DNA from: Amphiura filiformis
Lineage: Eukaryota > Echinodermata > Ophiuroidea > Amphilepidida > Amphiuridae
Assembly (NCBI RefSeq): GCF_039555335.1
Contig: NC_092628.1
Coordinates: forward strand, 62,044,235 to 62,108,234
DNA length: 64,000 nt
Direction: 5' to 3'
This document shows, one piece after another, positions 11,665-23,652 of this stretch. Under the pieces are notes generated by a model, which saw only the letters and a program-made list of their open reading frames with translations, did no database searches and was not told the DNA's origin. Position 1 is the first letter of the stretch. Each line of letters opens with the position of its first letter. The position numbers were made by a program, and so were the translations under genes.

Positions 11665-11861
11665 ATGTATAGGCCTATAAAAACAAAATCTTCGCACAAG
11701 CTAGAATGAAGAGTGAAGACCCAAGTCAAGCTGGGGATCACCATTGCAGGGGATGAACCTATAGACCCACACCACTCTTCGTCATACATAAATTCTCCCA
11801 GCCACATTTCCCTAACATAATATGAAATTTAAAAAAAAAAAGGAAATTTATTTTGGCAGAG

Positions 11862-11941
11862 GTGTGGCTCGAACCCACGCTGCACCGCTATCATGCATAC
11901 AGTATCGACATATTACCAGCGCCTTTACCGCTCAGCCAACT
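11862..11941 (-). repeat. tRNA-like segment in right arm
   Basis: Reverse-strand partner of 3408-3506: B box GGTTCGAGCCAC and A box TTGGCTGAGCGG on the minus strand. Degenerate, presumably a tRNA-derived SINE head. Confidence 0.5.
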
Positions 11942-13502
11942 GACTTGTTGGGGCCATCTTGAAAATTTGAACATATAATCAAACCTTCAATTACTTCAAC
12001 ATACCATGTGACAAGCAAAGACAGAAAACGTACCATATTTGGGAATTTTATCTGCTTAAAAACATTAATGTGTATAGAGCTACCATTATTAATATTGTTG
12101 AATTCTCAGGCGCATACATACAATACGAGGGGCCTATGATACATACACAATTGATTTCGTGCTCTGCAAGGTAGGGAGCCTAGTCAGCCTACCATTTTTC
12201 TTGTAAGACTGTCTGGATTTATATTAAAAGTCCACGTAGGTCCCCAAAGTCCTTTCAGATATTAAAAGATAAAATTCCCATAAAGACGAAACAGTAATCT
12301 TTAGTGGGGACCTACGTAAATTTTACATAAAATTTCCGCCATCAATTCAGTGTTAATTTTTATTATTCAGAAAATATTTTGGCGTATATAAAATTGAAAT
12401 AAAATTCTCTGCTTGCTAAACCACATAAACTGAAGCATGATTAGGTATCACGAATCGTTATATATGATGTAGGCTACAGTTAATATTCAAATATTCTTTT
12501 ACACATATGATGCTTCAGTTTTTACACAAACAAGAATTTGTCTTTAAAAAAAAAACAAGTTCACGGATCAGGTGTATAGTACATGTACTTTGAGCTACTT
12601 TGGTCTAACATTTAATATTCATATCTAACCTGCTTAATAATGATACATGTGTCTTGACTCTGAAAAACAATATTTTTTTAAAACCTCATTTTTGCATTTA
12701 GTTTTTTAAGCCACCGCGGAAGCCACCTACAGGATCTCATTTTGCATTTAGGGTTTTTATTGCGTCGCAAAGTAGCAAAACTTTCTTTATATATTGCCCA
12801 ATTCGTGCCTGGAAAAGGCTATCCCCTCTTACAACCTATCAACAGGTCTGATTTCTATAATGAGGTGTCACCACCGGGTTTCATGAGATAATAATACCAA
12901 ATCTAAACACCATGAAATTCAACACATCACGCGTTACCACCAAGCTCACATTGGGCGCCCATTCCTTTTTTAAAGGAATTTTTATTAAGCCACATACAGG
13001 AAACAAATTTGGCTATAAACTACGAAGAAAATTATACATGTATGCAAGATGCCTTATCACTAAAGTAAACAAATTACACAGCCATTTGCTCTTGCTAGCT
13101 TTTGTCAGGGTCAGGGATATTTGTCTCATAGTCCTGCTTTTATGAACACCAATATTATACAGGTTTATAGGCCTACACATGGGTTATTACAAGAGTCAAT
13201 AAACATTTGACCAATTAACTATAGGTAATGGGCTTAGTTTTATGCAATGTAGTTACATTGAACTTTTTCTGAAGTAAGTCGCCTGCTGCATAGTTTTCTA
13301 TACAGATGATATGTTTACTTTGTGATTAGGCCTGATCATGACCTGCCAGTTTGATTAACCAATCGGGTATGTGTATTGGCAGCATGAGACGGCTATAAGC
13401 CAATTGCAAACATATTTATAAAAAAGGCTAAAAAATTCCTACACTGAGCAGACTCTTTGCCGGGTTTAAGGGCTAAATAGTAATATGAGATGTGGGGCAA
13501 GT

Positions 13503-13826
13503 GGCATCATTTCACTGCCGTGAAAAAATATTTCATTGAAAACCCTCCCACTCAGCTATTTTAAAAAGGTAATCAGGCTTCCTCAGCATGTGCAATAAAT
13601 TAGCATTACATTTTTCTTACTCATCTGGAAACTCATCTGGAATGGATAACAATTGAAATGGCAGACATGTTGGTTTTAAGTTCTAAGTGACAGAGGGCTA
13701 TTTCTCTAGTTCGATTCCACAACCATTCACACTTATCACCTGTGTTATGGTATTATTTTGCGAATTGCCCCGTGGTACTTTATGGAGGGGAGACTTTTAT
13801 TTAAATATAAAGGACGAGTGGCCAGA
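13503..13826. other. No feature seen
   Basis: Unique-looking AT-rich sequence between two inverted-repeat systems. A 73-codon open frame at 13687-13908 runs on into repeat sequence and has no recognisable motif. Confidence 0.4.
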
Positions 13827-14490
13827 ATTCGGTAGGGTCTATATAGCTTTACAAATTCTGAGTCTTGCAATTATGATTTTAGAGCCAAAGGGTAACTATA
13901 TATTATAAAATTATAAAAGGTTAGAAAGTCAGTATTAAAAGCAAGTCAGTAAGATACACCCGGGGGGGGGGGGTACTCAGTACAAATGACCATACGGGGA
14001 CGTGCCGCAAATATGGGTAGCATTTTCAGCCTCTTGGTATATCAATGACCCCTTTTTCAAAGCCTATTTTGGTATATGAATGGGTCCTTTTTTCAAAATT
14101 TTCTCAATTTTTTCGGAAAATAGCCCAATTTTTCCTTAATCTAGCTAAAATTTTCAAAATTGTCCCAAAATTTTGGAAACATTTGTAAAAACTACGACAA
14201 TTTGGGTTAAATTCGGCCGAAAATTTTGACTTTTGGTATATCAATGGGTCCAAATTTCTTGAAAAATTGGAATATTTATGGGTCCACTTTCAAATTCTCA
14301 GCGGCACGTCCCTACCAAAACCAAACTTGAGTACCCCCCCGGGAAGATACACCTCTACACTACAGGCTGCACTCCAAAGTAGGCCCACAGCTAAAAACTA
14401 CACTGACAGAAAAAAAAAATAAAAAGAGGAGAACTTTTTATTTTTATTTTTTCTACAATGCAAAATTGATCATTAAGAGGAGGAAGCAAC
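13827..14490 (+). repeat. Left arm of a second inverted repeat, split by a MITE
   Basis: Without the insert at 13959-14343, the arm (about 270 bp) matches the reverse complement of 15685-15955: from ATTCGGTAGGGTCTATATAG through the TTATAATTTTATAA-like core to GAGGAGGAAGCAAC. The arms enclose about 1.2 kb. Confidence 0.85.
13959..14343. mobile_element. hAT-like MITE, CCCGGGGGGTACTC family
   Basis: AAGATACA precedes (13951-13958) and follows (14344-14351) the element, while the undisrupted right arm at about 15824-15832 has it once. Ends are CCCGGGGGGG inverted repeats, with GGACGTGCCGC / GCGGCACGTCC further in. A long TTTTC/GAAAA-rich centre gives a foldback. The same family occurs truncated at 36863-37208 in opposite orientation. 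Confidence 0.87.
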
Positions 14491-15684
14491 TTATATTGCC
14501 AATACCGTGTGTTAACTTTAATTTTCCACTTTTATGCAAGAAATAAAAGAAGAAGATAAAAATTCCCCTTTAAAGGGAAAGCCAGCTTCAATGCAGAAGA
14601 GGTCTTGTAATTAGTTTGGGTGGAAGGCATTTTTAGGATCACTCTTTTTATGATCCATCATGTTTCATGACAGTCCACCAAACCAGGTGGTGTTCGCATT
14701 GCATTTTCATCGTCAACCGTGTAATTGAACAAACATTAACTCCTATAACTTCCTGTCAACTCTTCAATTAATTACTCCAAATTGTCTTTTTGTCTTTTCT
14801 GCCTTTTAGGCTACCCTTGCTCATTATTAATATAAAGAATACACTGCAGTTTTTAGTTAATTGGCTAAAAACTGTCATCCTACTTGCCTTATACATGCAC
14901 ATTAATTTTATATTAATTTATATATTAATTCGCAATTTATGCATATCACATTATAAAATGCATAAAGACTGATATTGTTCAATAGGCCTACATGTATATA
15001 AATTATACCCATATCAAAAATAGGCCCTGAAATTACATCAAATTTTTCCTGTTGAAAAGACAAAACTGATGTTTAAGATATCAATTATTTCATAAATTAC
15101 ATTTTGAGTCATTTTTATCCATAAAACGATACAGGATATAGGATATTTTTACTTTGACTTTTACGTCCATAAAGGTTTTAATCATGTTATCAATACACAC
15201 ATCTCATGCTGTGCTGATCTCCAGGAGGTCTGAAAATGTAAATCTAAGAACGCCTGATATAAACAAGGATACTATCATATGTTCTTTCGTTGACATGCTG
15301 TGGAAACTATTATAGGCCTGGCATATAACTTTTAATGTCATATTTCCATCAAACCATAACTTTTGAAATTCTCACCCATTTTCATTCGTTGAAACGGTAA
15401 AACATACTTTCTTTTTCTTACAAATCGAATAACATGTCTTACATATATTTTCACCATAAAAATGTCCGCTAAGTAATTCAAACCAATGCTAGTACCCAGC
15501 GCCGTAATCTCTTTATCAAACAAAGACGATCTCTGAATTAGATAGCCAGCTCTTAGCTGGCGAAAATCAGAATCAGGGACAGGGACAATAAAATGTTTGT
15601 TTGTTGTTGTTGTTTTGGCCAAATAATTATTTTATTTCGAGAAAGTACAAATTTAACAAAGTTCTCACGACTTACATTGTGGAG
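14491..15684. other. Spacer of the second inverted repeat, no gene seen
   Basis: AT-rich, with only short open frames (60 and 94 codons) lacking motifs. No TSD was found around the outer ends of the arms. Confidence 0.4.
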
Positions 15685-15955
15685 GTTGCTTCCTCCTCTT
15701 AATGATCAATTTTGCATTGTAGAAAAAATAAAAATAAAAAGTTCTCCTCTTTTTAATTTTTTTTCTGTCAGTGTAGTTTTTAGCTGTGGGCCTACTATAG
15801 AGTGCAGCCTGTAGTGTAGAGGTGTATCTTACTGACTTGCTTTTAATACTGACTTTCTAACCTTTTATAATTTTATAATATATAGTTACCCCTTTGGCTC
15901 TAAAATCATAATTGCAAGACTCAGAATTTGTAAAGCAATATAGACCCTACCGAAT
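15685..15955 (-). repeat. Right arm of the second inverted repeat (undisrupted)
   Basis: Reverse complement of 13827-14490 minus its MITE. It preserves the empty MITE target site AAGATACA in complement at about 15824-15832. Confidence 0.85.
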
Positions 15956-16176
15956 AATTATTTTATTGTTTTGATTACGTTCGATAAATTTGGTTTTACC
16001 ATATAGACCACTTATCTTTCCTATTTTGGAGATTGATGATAAAAGACATAATGTACGATTTTGGTAAAATTTTAATTTTGTTCTTCTTTTTTGTCAAAAA
16101 TTACTATGATTACATAATATTACTACTACATGTACTAGTAACACTTTATCTGTCAAGGGGGTCTTCTGATCATTTT

Positions 16177-16224
16177 AAACTGAGACTAGTAAACTTGAGA
16201 CTGTTGGTTTACTAGTCTCAGTTT
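16177..16224. repeat. Perfect 18-bp stem hairpin
   Basis: AAACTGAGACTAGTAAAC at 16177-16194 pairs with its exact complement at 16207-16224 over a 12-nt loop. Confidence 0.8.
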
Positions 16225-17984
16225 TAACTAAGCGAAAATAATGAGGTAAAAAGTAAAAAACCGACTTAGCCGCTTAACTGTGGAGCTTTGGGGGATCCCA
16301 GTTTTATTATAAAAACTAAATTTTACTTTGGAGGCTTAGTCCTTTACATGGTATTTCAGATAGCATTGGGCAACTAATATGTAAGAAGTACAAATTTGAG
16401 CAAAATATGCAGCAAATGATAGCTTTACTGTAATACCAGACCCCCCCATCCAAAACATAGCCTGGAGTTGCTGTGAAAGCTTGTGAAGACTGCATGTATT
16501 ATAAACACAAGTGTGTATAACTTTGTTTGCCAAGTCATGGAACCTTTAATGTGTTTGAAGAGCATAATTATCTTTATCCATGGTTAAAACAAACAACCAT
16601 GAACAAGATCTTGTTCTGTTTACGTACATGTACTGCTCTGTGGTTAAAGTTTTGCAAATTACCAGATTTGATTTTGTTTACTTACGTTTTTTTAATCTCC
16701 ATGTGTTATTGAACCTTTTTATGTTCAACCAGCATGCAGGAGAATTTTAGATGGCTATAAAGAACATTGTAGATTTTACAAAAGCAAAACTTCAATTATA
16801 ATTATAATGAGTTAATTAAATAAAGCCTAGTAGAAACGAGATGCAGGGTATCTTAATATTTTACAAAGTTTTTTTCCTCCATCCCCTACACAAAACCCAA
16901 TGGCATATAAATATTAAAATTCCTCATCAAATTCATAATATGCTAATTAATCACATCCCGTGAATAAAAGGGATGATATTTGATATTACAATATTTTGCA
17001 TAACATCAGAGAAGATGTATTTCGATTGAACATCTGCATTTTGTTCCATTCAAAGAACAGTAGTTTTAGCTAGTATGATATTGGATTGGGCATGAATATC
17101 CCTCAGAAGCCTATCCATAGAGACAAATTCGTCTGACATTTGGTTTGTAATGGAACATTTTCCAAATGCAAAACATGCACAAAAAACTCAATGTCCGGAT
17201 TTTTTAGGCAGGGAGCATCATTTAATATAAACCAAAGAGTCCCTCTTTCAAATTTTATATTGAGGGGTCTATGTGTAATCTCGCTATATCATGATACTTT
17301 GGTCAAAATTTACATTAAAATGATCAGAAAAAACTATTATTGTCAAAATTTCTGTTTTTGGTGTCATGTTATTTATTGTATTTTTGGCGACAAAAAAGAA
17401 AAACCCACCCTATTCTACGGGCGGACCTTTCAACATCAAGTATAGGGTCGGGTGTTTTTTGTACTTGTTTTTCTAGAGAGAGGCTATCTTGAAATCACGC
17501 TAAAATATCACCAAAATCTGAAGAATTTTTACAAACATATTTTCTATATGATTTAAGCAAAATAAATGTTTTTTTAATTCTCAAAAACACAAATTCCAGG
17601 TCGGTTGGGCCCGTAGAGAAGGGTTTTTTCGTAGCCTTTGATACTATTAGTATTAATTTTTTTTTATTTGCAACATTTTATAAAACTTAACTAAATATTA
17701 ACAAAAACTGACGCTAAACTTAATTTGTATCCATCATTGAAAATCAATCAATTCCGGAAATTAAACTTGTTATTAAAACCCCAAGCCACGATGGGTTGAT
17801 TTGTTTTTAATACCAAATCTGCTAAAAATATTCTAAAAGCACACAAATTTGAAAACAGATAACACTTTGTACTGCATGGATGGAAGCAGGGAAGTGTGTG
17901 TGCACTGTGTGCAATGTACCATGAACAAACAATTACGTAATACTATTGACTTGGTCTCTGCTCCTACTATAATTACTGTTTAAG
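16225..17984. other. Intergenic, no gene seen
   Basis: AT-rich sequence with short, motif-free open frames (up to 101 codons at 17140-17445). The segment 17395-17640 has inverted pieces around CCTTTCAACATC and CGTAGAGAAGGG that look like an old MITE, but I could not fix its ends. Confidence 0.35.
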
Positions 17985-18185
17985 TGGTAATTTTCGCGTA
18001 CAGTTGTTTTTGCGATTTGGAGTTACAGAATCATTTTTGCAATTGTTATTTTCGCGATGCTTAGTCTTGCCCTATACTTGTAATACATTATTATATATAC
18101 TAGTATTCACGAGGTGTTAATTTCGCGGATGGAACTCCATTCGCGAAATCCGCGAAAATAAAACCCTCGCGAAGTGCGCTTGCTT
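17985..18185. repeat. TTCGCG/CGCGAA-rich foldback repeat
   Basis: Repeated TTTTCGCG, TTTCGCGGAT, ATTCGCGAAATCCGCGAAAA and CCTCGCGAAG motifs form several short inverted repeats in otherwise AT-rich DNA, the style of a dispersed MITE. Limits are approximate. Confidence 0.5.
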
Positions 18186-18326
18186 TCTGTGAACCTGGTT
18201 GACAATTTTATCCCCCACTCAGTTACCTCATCAAAATGCTGATTTTGGTATCGGATGAAAGCTCATATTTTTCTCATAAACATATTGACATTTGGCGTTC
18301 CAAATCGTTATATTTCCGTAGAAATC

Positions 18327-18398
18327 ATCAAAAACTGTCAAATTAGTCTCAAATATGGTATACCATATTTTGAGACTAATTAGGCAGTTTTTTGATGA
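18327..18398. repeat. Long hairpin, about 35-bp arms, no loop
   Basis: CATCAAAAACTGTCAAATTA at 18327 continues to a dyad centre at about 18361 (ATGGTATACCAT) and is mirrored by TAATTAGGCAGTTTTTTGAT. Near-perfect arms with a few mismatches. Confidence 0.8.
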
Positions 18399-19660
18399 TA
18401 TCTTCAGAAATAAGTTCTAGCATTTCCAGATGACTTGTAAATGCATAGATAGATAGATAAATTAATAAATACAAATAATTATTTGGATTTATTCGGTAGA
18501 TCAACCAATGGTGGCTCGCTTATTTACGGTCCGTTGCTGCGTTGCTATACGCGGATTACGCACAGGTCGTGGCAACTTCCCGACGCGCGAATTGTAACAA
18601 AACTTCCAGTTTCATCTGAGACGGAACATATCACATCTCTTAGACGGAACTAACAAATTAATGGCTGAGACAAAGGTGGTTTTAAGTTACGTATTTTGAA
18701 AATAAATGGTCCAAGTGATCTAATAATTTTGAAAGTGATATTAGTTTATCCGTTCGTGGTGACTTTCGACGGAGAGTGGGCATTACGCGGCATGGTAACC
18801 GCAACGGCTATATTAATAAATCATCTGCATTCGTTTATGCAAATTATGACTTTCGGAAACTTCTTTTGTGATGACTTTCCATTTATTTTAAATTCAAGGT
18901 AGGCCTAGGCATATATACGGTATTGGAAAGTAATTTGAGTTTATTCGTTTGTCATGTTGTGATGAATTTCGATGGGGAGTGTGGGACATTATTAGCAGAT
19001 TATAGCATGGTATAAAAACCGCAACCGCTAAATATCCGTGGCGTAGATTTCTTTTTGACATTTAAGGGGAGGGATGAAAACATTTCTTGAAGTAGGCATA
19101 TTAATAGTGAATCCGGCATCTTTTGGCAACATTAACAATGGCGTAGATTTCTCTTGACATGGCATGGGGGATGCATGGGTCCGTTTAAATCAATTTCTTG
19201 CAATAGGCCTACAGTGAAGCCAGCATCTTGGCGACAGAATAATTTATGGCAAGCTAATTAGGCCTACTGGTGAATTATATTGTGCAAAAGTGGAACAAAT
19301 TGGCACTTTTTAGTTTGGCCAAAAATGAGGTTAATTTCGTCAGAAACCCACATCTATTATACATGTACTGTGTGAACTTGGGGTGATTGTACGGACCATT
19401 GACCTTATCAAAATATTGGGGGGGTTATACCCACCCCAACACCGGAATTTACGCTATGTAACTCAACCTTCTTGAAACCCAATGTTGCTATAGGCCTACT
19501 TGATGCAACGGAAACAAATAAAAAAAAAAAGAACGAACGAAAGAAAGAAAGGAACCCACATAGGCCTACATGCGTCAACATGGAGGTGATTCAGTAGATC
19601 ATGCCCCTTATCGAAATATTGAGGAATTTATTACTCATCCCGGGATTTATGCCTATGTAA
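18399..19660. other. Intergenic, no gene seen
   Basis: There are two partly similar segments (18740-18800 and 18945-19030, sharing TTATCCGTTCGTGGTGA-like and GCATGGTA...CCGCAACGGCTA phrases) and a repeated GGCGTAGATTTC at 19039 and 19141. No coding sequence was recognised. Confidence 0.4.
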
Positions 19661-19677
19661 AGAAAGAAGGAAGGAAG

Positions 19678-19713
<36 letters not shown>

Positions 19714-19828
19714 AAGAAAGTGAACAAGCAAGAAACAGAAAGAGAAATGGAACGCAGGAAAGAGAGAAACTGAAAGAAAAAAGGGAAAGACAAAGAAAAA
19801 AGAAGAAAAAAGGGGAAGGAAAGAGGGA

Positions 19829-19859
<31 letters not shown>

Positions 19860-20125
19860 GGAAAGCAAGAAAGAAAGTGAGGGAAAGCAAGAAAGAAAGG
19901 GAGGGAAAGCAAGAAAGAAAGGAAGGAAAGCAAGAAAGAAAGGGAGGGAAAGCAAGAAAGAAAGGGAGAGAAAGCAAGAGAGAAAGGGAGGGAAAGCAAG
20001 CAAGAAAGAACGGGAAAGCAAGAAAGAAAGAACGGGAAAGCAAGAAAGAAAGAACGGGAAAGCAAGAAAGAAAGAACGGGAAAGCAAGAAAGAAAGAACG
20101 GGAAAGTAAGAAAGAAAGAACGCTA
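19661..20125 (+). repeat. (GAAA)n-rich purine array with higher-order units
   Basis: Almost pure purine on the plus strand. It begins as (GAAA)n/(AG)n, then becomes units such as GGGAAAGCAAGAAAGAAAG, and ends with several copies of GAACGGGAAAGCAAGAAAGA (about 21-bp period). Open frames on both strands here are by-products of the repeat. Confidence 0.95.
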
Positions 20126-20283
20126 AGGAAGTCGTTTGCAAAGTAGAGGCAACAAATGGTAGGCCTACCACATCACTAACCGCGTAATAATTGAGCTGTT
20201 AAAAGCGATACCAATTGACATGATTACCATTTACATCGTTTATACTAACCGCTCCCGTTTACTAACCGCTCCCATTTACTCAT

Positions 20284-20470
20284 CTAGCGGGGGCCCGCGC
20301 GAAGCGCGGGTACCCGCTAGTACTAATTATGGCGTGTCCGTCCCTCTGTCCGCGCGCTATTGCGTGCGCGTGGCTCGCTAACGCGTGCGTATAACGCGTG
20401 CTCGCGGTGCGTATCGCGTGCGCGCGGTGCGCTATCGCGTAGTGTGCGGAGTACCGACGGGCGCAGTGCG
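20284..20470. repeat. GC-rich hairpin and CpG-rich tract
   Basis: CTAGCGGG...CCGCTAG encloses GCCCGCGCGAAGCGCGGG, a strong hairpin at 20284-20320. It is followed by about 140 bp of GCGCGTGCG-type repeats, sharply different in composition from its surroundings and probably the end of a transposable element. Confidence 0.6.
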
Positions 20471-21180
20471 AGCATCGGAAAGTATCACAGTGACTAACAG
20501 GTGCATCTCATCGGACCAATAGGCCTATTTTAAAGACATGATTAACATAAAAATCATCAGTTATGGTAAGGCCTATGTAACCCGTTTGCGTTCACATTTC
20601 TCCCGATTGAATTGACGGCCTACATCCAGACACTACTAGAATTTCGAGGTATTTTTGGGTCCTCCGATGTGGTAGCAGGACAGGGCTTGGAAGAGGCGAA
20701 CGATGGGTTTTCAGATTATGGGTTCCGAAGTAAGCGTCACAGCTACAAAACAGAGTTGATAGTTGTGTCTTAATCATTGAGATACGTATATCGTAGTAGT
20801 TTGAAAGGTCAGGACAAGCATTATGGGTAACGGGTGTTGGGTAATTAGAGATAGGCCTATCACGAGAACCGCCCAACCCGAGAACCGCGAAATCTAGTTT
20901 CAATATATTTATGAGAAAAATAGGGCCTTTCACTTGAAATCAATATATTACATAATCATGATGATTATCATTAATAAAAACACTGTAGACTACCAATATC
21001 ATGCTGTATAAATGTCCGTAATTCCATTAGGAATTAGGCATATTGACAAAAAACATTTACATGTTCTTTTTGCATGAGTGCTTGAAAGGGATGACATTTT
21101 ATATTATACATAAGTTTTAAAGAATTTGATTTTCCAAATATATCAGGTCACCTTCCTTTAAGGTAGTGTACTTGTTTTAA

Positions 21181-21369
21181 GCTGTTTCTTTACTCAATGA
21201 AACTTTCCCCCGGGAAACTTTCATTAATTGAGTAAAGAAATAGCTTATTTTCAGGGCAAACATTTTCTTGGGGGGGGTGACTTCATTTGAAATCTACACC
21301 CCCTGTGTGAGAGACTAAAGTAATGTCTTCCATACAGGGTGTATGTCTTTCAACTGGAATAGCCTAAAA
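21181..21369. repeat. Palindrome plus short MITE
   Basis: 21181-21245 is a palindrome centred on CCCCCGGG (TTTCTTTACTCAATGAAACT and its mirror). 21271-21369 has facing ends TTGAAATCTACACCCCCTGT and, in complement, CAGTTGAAAGACATACACCC, a small MITE of about 95 bp. Confidence 0.6.
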
Positions 21370-21839
21370 TGTGTATATCATATACCTGGTATATGGCCGG
21401 GTTTGCCTTTTGATGGTCCTGTGGGCAAGGCAACATGATTGTCGCAGATCTACTCACTCGAATGGCTTTACCAAGATTGTGCGGCAATTTGGCATTTTAA
21501 TACTAAATGGGCCAATCTAGGGTTAATTTTGGTCTAAAATATACCAAAAGGGAGATGCAAATTGTAAATTTTGTCACAAAATATCTGTCAACTGAGTAGG
21601 GGAGGGGTCTGATTCGCCACCCTGCGACTTGTTTTCCGTCAAGTTAGTGTACCTTGCTCTTTTTCTTTCCTACTAGTAATTAAGGCTTACTCAACAAGAA
21701 TGTTGGTTGTCATAGTCACTTGGGCTGTCACTGTCAATCATGATGATTATAACTAGTACCCACCACCAACTTGTGGGGTGGGAGAAAACACCCCCAACAT
21801 ACATATGCACATACATAATGACAAATTGCATTGAACTGG

Positions 21840-22340
21840 AAGAGAATGGAATTCCTGATATCTATTTGCACAAAAGGCTGGAAATCCCGACAAATTACTA
21901 ACAAAACCATCTGGAATTCCAGCAACTCAATGGACAAAAATATGGATTATTGTTGACCAGAGGCAAAACAGTCTGGAAATCCAACCAAGGATAAACACAA
22001 TAAACCTGGAATTCCAACACCCTCTATGCCTTCAGACTAACAAAACGGTGGAAAAATCTGGAAATTTTGTTGACCAGCGCAACTCAATCGCAAAAAAGTC
22101 TGGAAATCCAACCAAGGATAAACACAATAAACCTGGAATTCCAACACCCTCTATGCCTTCAGACTAACAAAACGGTGGAAAAATCTGGAAATTTTGCGCC
22201 AAGCATAGGCAGAATAGGCTGGAATTTGGAACAGCATAAGTAGAATAGGCTGGAATTCCGAGCCCCAAAGACCACCAAAAAATCTGGATTTCCGTTGCCC
22301 TCTATAGGGGGGTGCATGTTTTATCTGGAATAGCCCAATT
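21840..22340 (-). repeat. Minisatellite related to 5630-6102, with a 126-bp tandem duplication
   Basis: GTCTGGAAATCCAACCAAGG starts near 21969 and again near 22095, and both run through CCTCTATGCCTTCAGACTAA. The block ends in CCTCTATAGGGGGGTGCATG then TTTTATCTGGAATAGCCCAA, the same boundary as at 6064-6102. Confidence 0.75.
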
Positions 22341-22445
22341 CTGATCGCAAACTAAGTTACGAGAATCGATTCTCTGATTCTTGCCGAATTTTAGGCCCCG
22401 GAATGGGAAAGAAAGTATGTGGTTACATGATGCGCCTGGCATCTA

Positions 22446-23652
22446 TGAATGGCCAAGTGGACCAAAAAAACGTGTAAGATTATCAGTAGGGCCTACGGTA
22501 ACCTTACACGTCTAAGATGGCATCTTACACGTGTAAGATCGCATCTTATACGTCTAAGAATCTAGCGGGTTGCTTAGGGGTGGTGCAATAATTATTATGT
22601 GTACCCCGGGGTGAATTATAGGGGGGCAAAGATTTTTGGCAGGCCAAAGGGGGGGCAAGCATTTTTGGCAGGTCGAAAGGGGGTCAAGCAATTTTTGGCA
22701 GGTCGAAAGGGGGGCAAGCAATTTTTGGCACAGATATTTTGGGCACCGTTTTATATTACGACCTAAAAAGGCGTAGGAAAACGTTACGAACACGTTCAAA
22801 TATGCAAAATTTCCTGCTCGCTGCGCTCGCATTATATGTTAAGACAATTTAAGGTTTTAAATTCGGGTTCCCCAAAATCTTGCATGTGTAAGGGGGGCAA
22901 AGATTTTTGGCACGTCAAAGGGGGGGGCAAAGGTTTTTGGCACGTCGAAAGGGGGGGCAAAGGTTTTTGGCACGGCCAAAGGGGGGGCAAAGGTTTTTGG
23001 CAGACCATTTTGAGAATTCACCACCCCGGGGGTACACATAATTATTGCACCACCCCTTAAATTGACGAATCACATATAAAGAACCCATATTTAAACCCCA
23101 AACAACCAATCATCTTAAGCGTATCTTTGACCAATGAAAGTCGCCCTAGCATTTCTTACACGCGTAAGAATTGCCTATTACTAGGGATGGACGGTATTCT
23201 AATTTGATTAGTACACACGACGAGCGTCGAATAATCTCAGTCTCGATGTCGATATGTACCACGAATGAATGAATAAATCGGGCTGTGACCATGACGGTCC
23301 AACAATCGGAACAATTCCTGACAGAAATTCGGCATACAATACAGGACATTGTAACAATACAAATTTAGAAAATGCCTTGTTTACGATGTTGGTGACGAGC
23401 TCTATTTATCCTCGGTACGCCGCCAATAATATTGCGTATCGTCCATCACTGAATTCAAAATCTTACACGTATAAGAAGTCTTGGGTGTTACAAATCTGAA
23501 AACGTCTTTAAATATTATTGATCGAAGTTAATTTGCAACGCGTAAGGTGATTGTGATTCGTCAACTTACGAATCCTACTTCTTGCATCTTACACGTGTAC
23601 CTTGTCCCTTACACGTTTGTCTTACACGTTTTTTGGACCACTTGGCCATTCA
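22446..23652. mobile_element. 1.2-kb TIR element with nested element
   Basis: Inverted ends of about 33 bp: TGAATGGCCAAGTGGACCAA at 22446 and its complement ending at 23652, continuing into ACGTGTAAG. The interior holds many CTTACACGTGTAAG-like palindromes near both ends (22500-22560, 23155-23170, 23585-23630). It has no transposase. The element at 22575-23057 is inserted in it. Confidence 0.75.
22575..23057. mobile_element. Nested MITE carrying direct-repeat blocks
   Basis: About 45-bp inverted ends, GGGGTGGTGCAATAATTATT at the left and its complement at the right, then GTACCCCGGGGTG / CACCCCGGGGGTAC. Inside each end lies a block of 3-4 direct repeats of about 31 bp, GGGGGGCAAAGRTTTTTGGC; the blocks are in the same orientation although the ends are inverted. 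Open frames rich in FWHVKGGGKG-like repeats come from these units. Confidence 0.75.

Larger units (their letters stand above)
8881..13502 (-). repeat. Right arm of the giant inverted repeat
   Basis: Reverse-complement partner of 889-5355 (anchors listed there). It is interrupted by three insertions the left arm lacks: 8986-9786, 11105-11199 and 11293-11664. It has no gene. Confidence 0.9.

Noticed and set aside
19591-20171. Open frames of 144-172 codons rich in Ser/Phe/Leu (minus) or Lys/Glu/Arg (plus)
   Set aside because: Product of the purine (GAAA)n array; no start context or domain.
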